Below, one piece after another: positions 17,616-19,129 of a DNA stretch of 19,129 bases (positions are counted from its first letter, which is position 1; the number at the start of each line of letters is the position of its first letter). The notes under the pieces are model-generated. The model saw only the letters and a program-made list of their open reading frames with translations. It was not told the origin of the DNA and ran no database searches. The position numbers and the translations under genes were made by a program. This DNA is from Asparagopsis taxiformis (lineage: Eukaryota; Rhodophyta; Florideophyceae; Bonnemaisoniales; Bonnemaisoniaceae): positions 1 to 19,129 of the forward strand of contig JALQPE010002423.1 in the NCBI GenBank assembly GCA_030407315.1, written 5' to 3'.

Positions 17616-17662
17616 GTACTAGAGAGACTGGACGTCCGCGTCCACTTCCGAAAACACAGACG
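17616..17662 (-). repeat. Right terminal inverted repeat
   Basis: Reverse complement of the left terminal repeat (6070-6116), with 41 of 47 positions matching; it ends AACACAGACG just before TA. Confidence 0.8.
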
Positions 17663-17664
17663 TA
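17663..17664. repeat. TA flank (candidate target-site duplication), right
   Basis: Partner of the TA at 6068-6069. Confidence 0.65.
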
Positions 17665-19129
17665 CCCGGCTGCACCGTCCATGACCCGGGGCTGGGCGTA
17701 CGCGATCCGAACTAATTCTCTCGGGAATTCCGTCGACAAGTATGTCAAACGTGTGACCTTGGTTAGATATAACCGTATACGGACCCATCGATTGGAAATT
17801 CAACTTGTTCGGGCTCGCCCGAGTATAGTCGTCTCCTGGGAGGTATTGCGCAAGTCGATATAGACTGCGTCCCCAGCTCGGATGCGGCGATTTGGTGCTC
17901 GCACCGCCTTATCGAAGTCGCGCTTGTTCCGGGCTTGCATTTTCGCAAGCGAGGAATTAGCGCGCGCATACAACCCACGTAGCTGCCGGCGCCAAGACTC
18001 ACGCGTCCAAGCTTCATCACCTTTGAGTGTAACATCCTCCAAGCCTATCGGCGGCGGCGCGCGCGTCAAGACCAATTCGAAGGGAATTGTATTAGTCGAG
18101 CGGTGCACGCACCGATTGTACGCGTAGGCAAGGACGGGGAGATATTCAATATCTCCCCGTCCTTGCCTACGACCTAGGACGAAGTTCGTCCCAGTTGCGA
18201 TGATCCTCAGCCACGTAATGGCGCAGCATAGACGCGAGCGTCCTGTTGAATCGTTCGACTTGACCATTCGTCTGCGGGTGATACGTAGTAGTAGTCACCG
18301 GCTTAATACCCAAAATGACGCAGGCGTCGACGAAGGTCTTAGAACGAAACTGGGGTCCATTATCCGACAGGATAGTCTTAGGTGCCCCATAAGTAAACAC
18401 CCATTCCTCCACAAAGGCTTTCACAACCAAGCTAGCTTGTATCGAGCGCATGGCCACGAGCCTGCATAGCTTGGAAAACGGTCCATGATGACCAGAACGT
18501 GTAACTTCCCTCGGGAGTTTTCGGTAGAGGACCCATGAGGTCTATGGCGACGTCCTCAAGTGGCCTAAGGGCCGGGAACAACTTCAAGGGGTTGGTATGG
18601 CGGGACAGCTGCATCCTATCCCTGGCGCATGTTTCGCATCCGCGCACGGTAGCGTGCACATCGACGACCATGGTCGGCCAATAAAGTCCCTGTCGTAGAG
18701 TATCGTACATCCGCCTCACCCCTGGATGTCCAGCGGTGGCGGAGTAGTGATAGTTACGCAACAGCCGAGGGCCGTAGCGATTCGGGCACGAGGACCTGTG
18801 GGCGAACGAGCGCTGGCAATTTCCTCGCGAGGATCCCGTCTTCTGTAAGAACCACTTGCTGGTCCACTCCGTCATCCATACGTTTGCGCATAGTCTGACA
18901 AAACCCATCAACCAGTTGCGCTTGGATCCACTCATCCCTCGAGATGGCTTCGGGTACCAACTCGTGAGTGGAGACAAAACACGGCACGGAATCGCCCAAG
19001 GGCAACGGATACATATCCTCTGTCACTCTGTACTCATCATCCTTCGTAAAGGTCCCGTGGGTTCTCTCCCCTTCTTGGATTGAGAAGGTGGGTATGTCCT
19101 CGTCTATGGGGGTTCGGTCTTCACGGTGG
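17665..19129 (-). pseudogene. pol: Ty3/gypsy Pol, integrase part, frameshifted and cut at the window edge
   Basis: Read on the minus strand, the order is: the segment after RNase H (about 18760-19026, ending VLVPESLRP); the integrase zinc-binding HHCC motif (H near 18749 in NYHYSATAGH, C-x2-C in GCETC near 18627-18636); the catalytic D of VAIDLMGPLP (about 18540-18542); the D of LSDNGPQF (18362-18364); the E of NGQVERFNR (18254-18256); and GPY of the GPY/F motif (17777-17785). All three catalytic acids are present. The frame is broken by small indels near 18765, 18475-18495, the palindrome at 18123-18171 and about 17800-17830, so this copy cannot make integrase. Reverse transcriptase should lie beyond the right edge. 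The Pol continues, after the 11.6-kb insertion, as the chromodomain at 5544-6067. Confidence 0.9.
18123..18171. repeat. 49-bp perfect palindrome inside integrase
   Basis: Two 24-base arms (outer end CGTAGGCAAGG, inner end GAGATATT) are exact reverse complements around a single central C at 18147. The low-coordinate arm is ordinary integrase coding sequence (LPVLAYA); the other arm is an inverted copy that adds a stop and shifts the frame. A second small palindrome, GGACGAAGTTCGTCC, lies next to it at 18177-18191. Confidence 0.9.

Larger units (their letters stand above)
6070..17662. mobile_element. 11.6-kb inverted-repeat DNA transposon inserted in gypsy pol
   Basis: The element is 11,593 bp, bounded by 47-bp inverted repeats and flanked by TA on both sides. 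It interrupts one Pol reading direction between integrase and chromodomain. Its base composition is clearly less GC-rich than the flanking retroelement. Layout from left: terminal and subterminal repeats, a C-rich stretch, a minus-strand CxxC ORF, the left arm of a large inverted repeat, a 2.6-kb spacer with several short ORFs, the right arm, two short plus-strand ORFs, the micro-exon-like array, a 24-bp and a 43-bp minisatellite, and the right terminal repeat. A TA target fits Tc1/mariner-like enzymes, but I find no DDE/D transposase, helicase, polymerase or tyrosine recombinase inside. It is therefore non-autonomous, or its enzyme is unrecognisable to me. Confidence 0.75.

Noticed and set aside
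1..19129. tRNA, rRNA or snRNA genes
   Set aside because: No cloverleaf with a matching acceptor stem and T-loop, and no recognisable rRNA or snRNA core, was seen on either strand by eye.

Overview
The window is eukaryotic, repeat-rich and almost entirely mobile-element DNA. It has a Ty3/gypsy chromovirus integrase and chromodomain, GTAAGT / CTGAC / YAG splice-like signals, minisatellites, and no bacterial-type operons. The GC-rich 635-codon ORF near the left end and the integrase resemble retroelement proteins I associate with oomycetes (Phytophthora-like stramenopiles). That assignment rests on family resemblance alone and is moderate at best.

Layout. 1-437: a cluster of short inverted repeats built on GACAGT/ACTGTC. 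462-2357 (+): a gag-like ORF, continuing in the same frame to about 3137 but broken by stops. 3138-5543: no convincing gene; it contains three diverged tandem copies of a ~395-bp unit. 5544-6067 (-): linker and chromodomain of a gypsy Pol. 6070-17662: an 11,593-bp insertion bounded by 47-bp terminal inverted repeats (41/47 identical) and flanked on both sides by TA. 17665-19129 (-): integrase of a degenerate gypsy Pol running off the right edge.

The chromodomain part and the integrase part lie on the same strand, in the right order, and stop exactly at the two edges of the inverted-repeat element. The simplest reading is one gypsy Pol gene split between its GPY/F motif and its chromodomain by a large TA-targeting DNA transposon.

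Inside the insertion, both ends carry CTAGTA / GGACGTCC subterminal repeats (a 43-bp minisatellite on the right). Further in lies a large inverted repeat (about 7500-9888 against 12513-14690) around a 2.6-kb spacer, its arms built from repeated palindrome-bearing modules. I recognise no transposase. What looks protein-like is a set of short, divergent, partly broken ORFs on both strands. Several share an 'IYD...' motif, a beta-hairpin-like stretch and a CxxC-x11-A-x-K-x-h-M motif, and they look like decayed copies of one unnamed family. Between the right arm and the right end there is a tandem array of splice-bounded 27-nt and 12-nt micro-exon-like units (15228-16802), ending in a longer open exon in the same frame. 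This array and the small-protein family are the best candidates for something undescribed.
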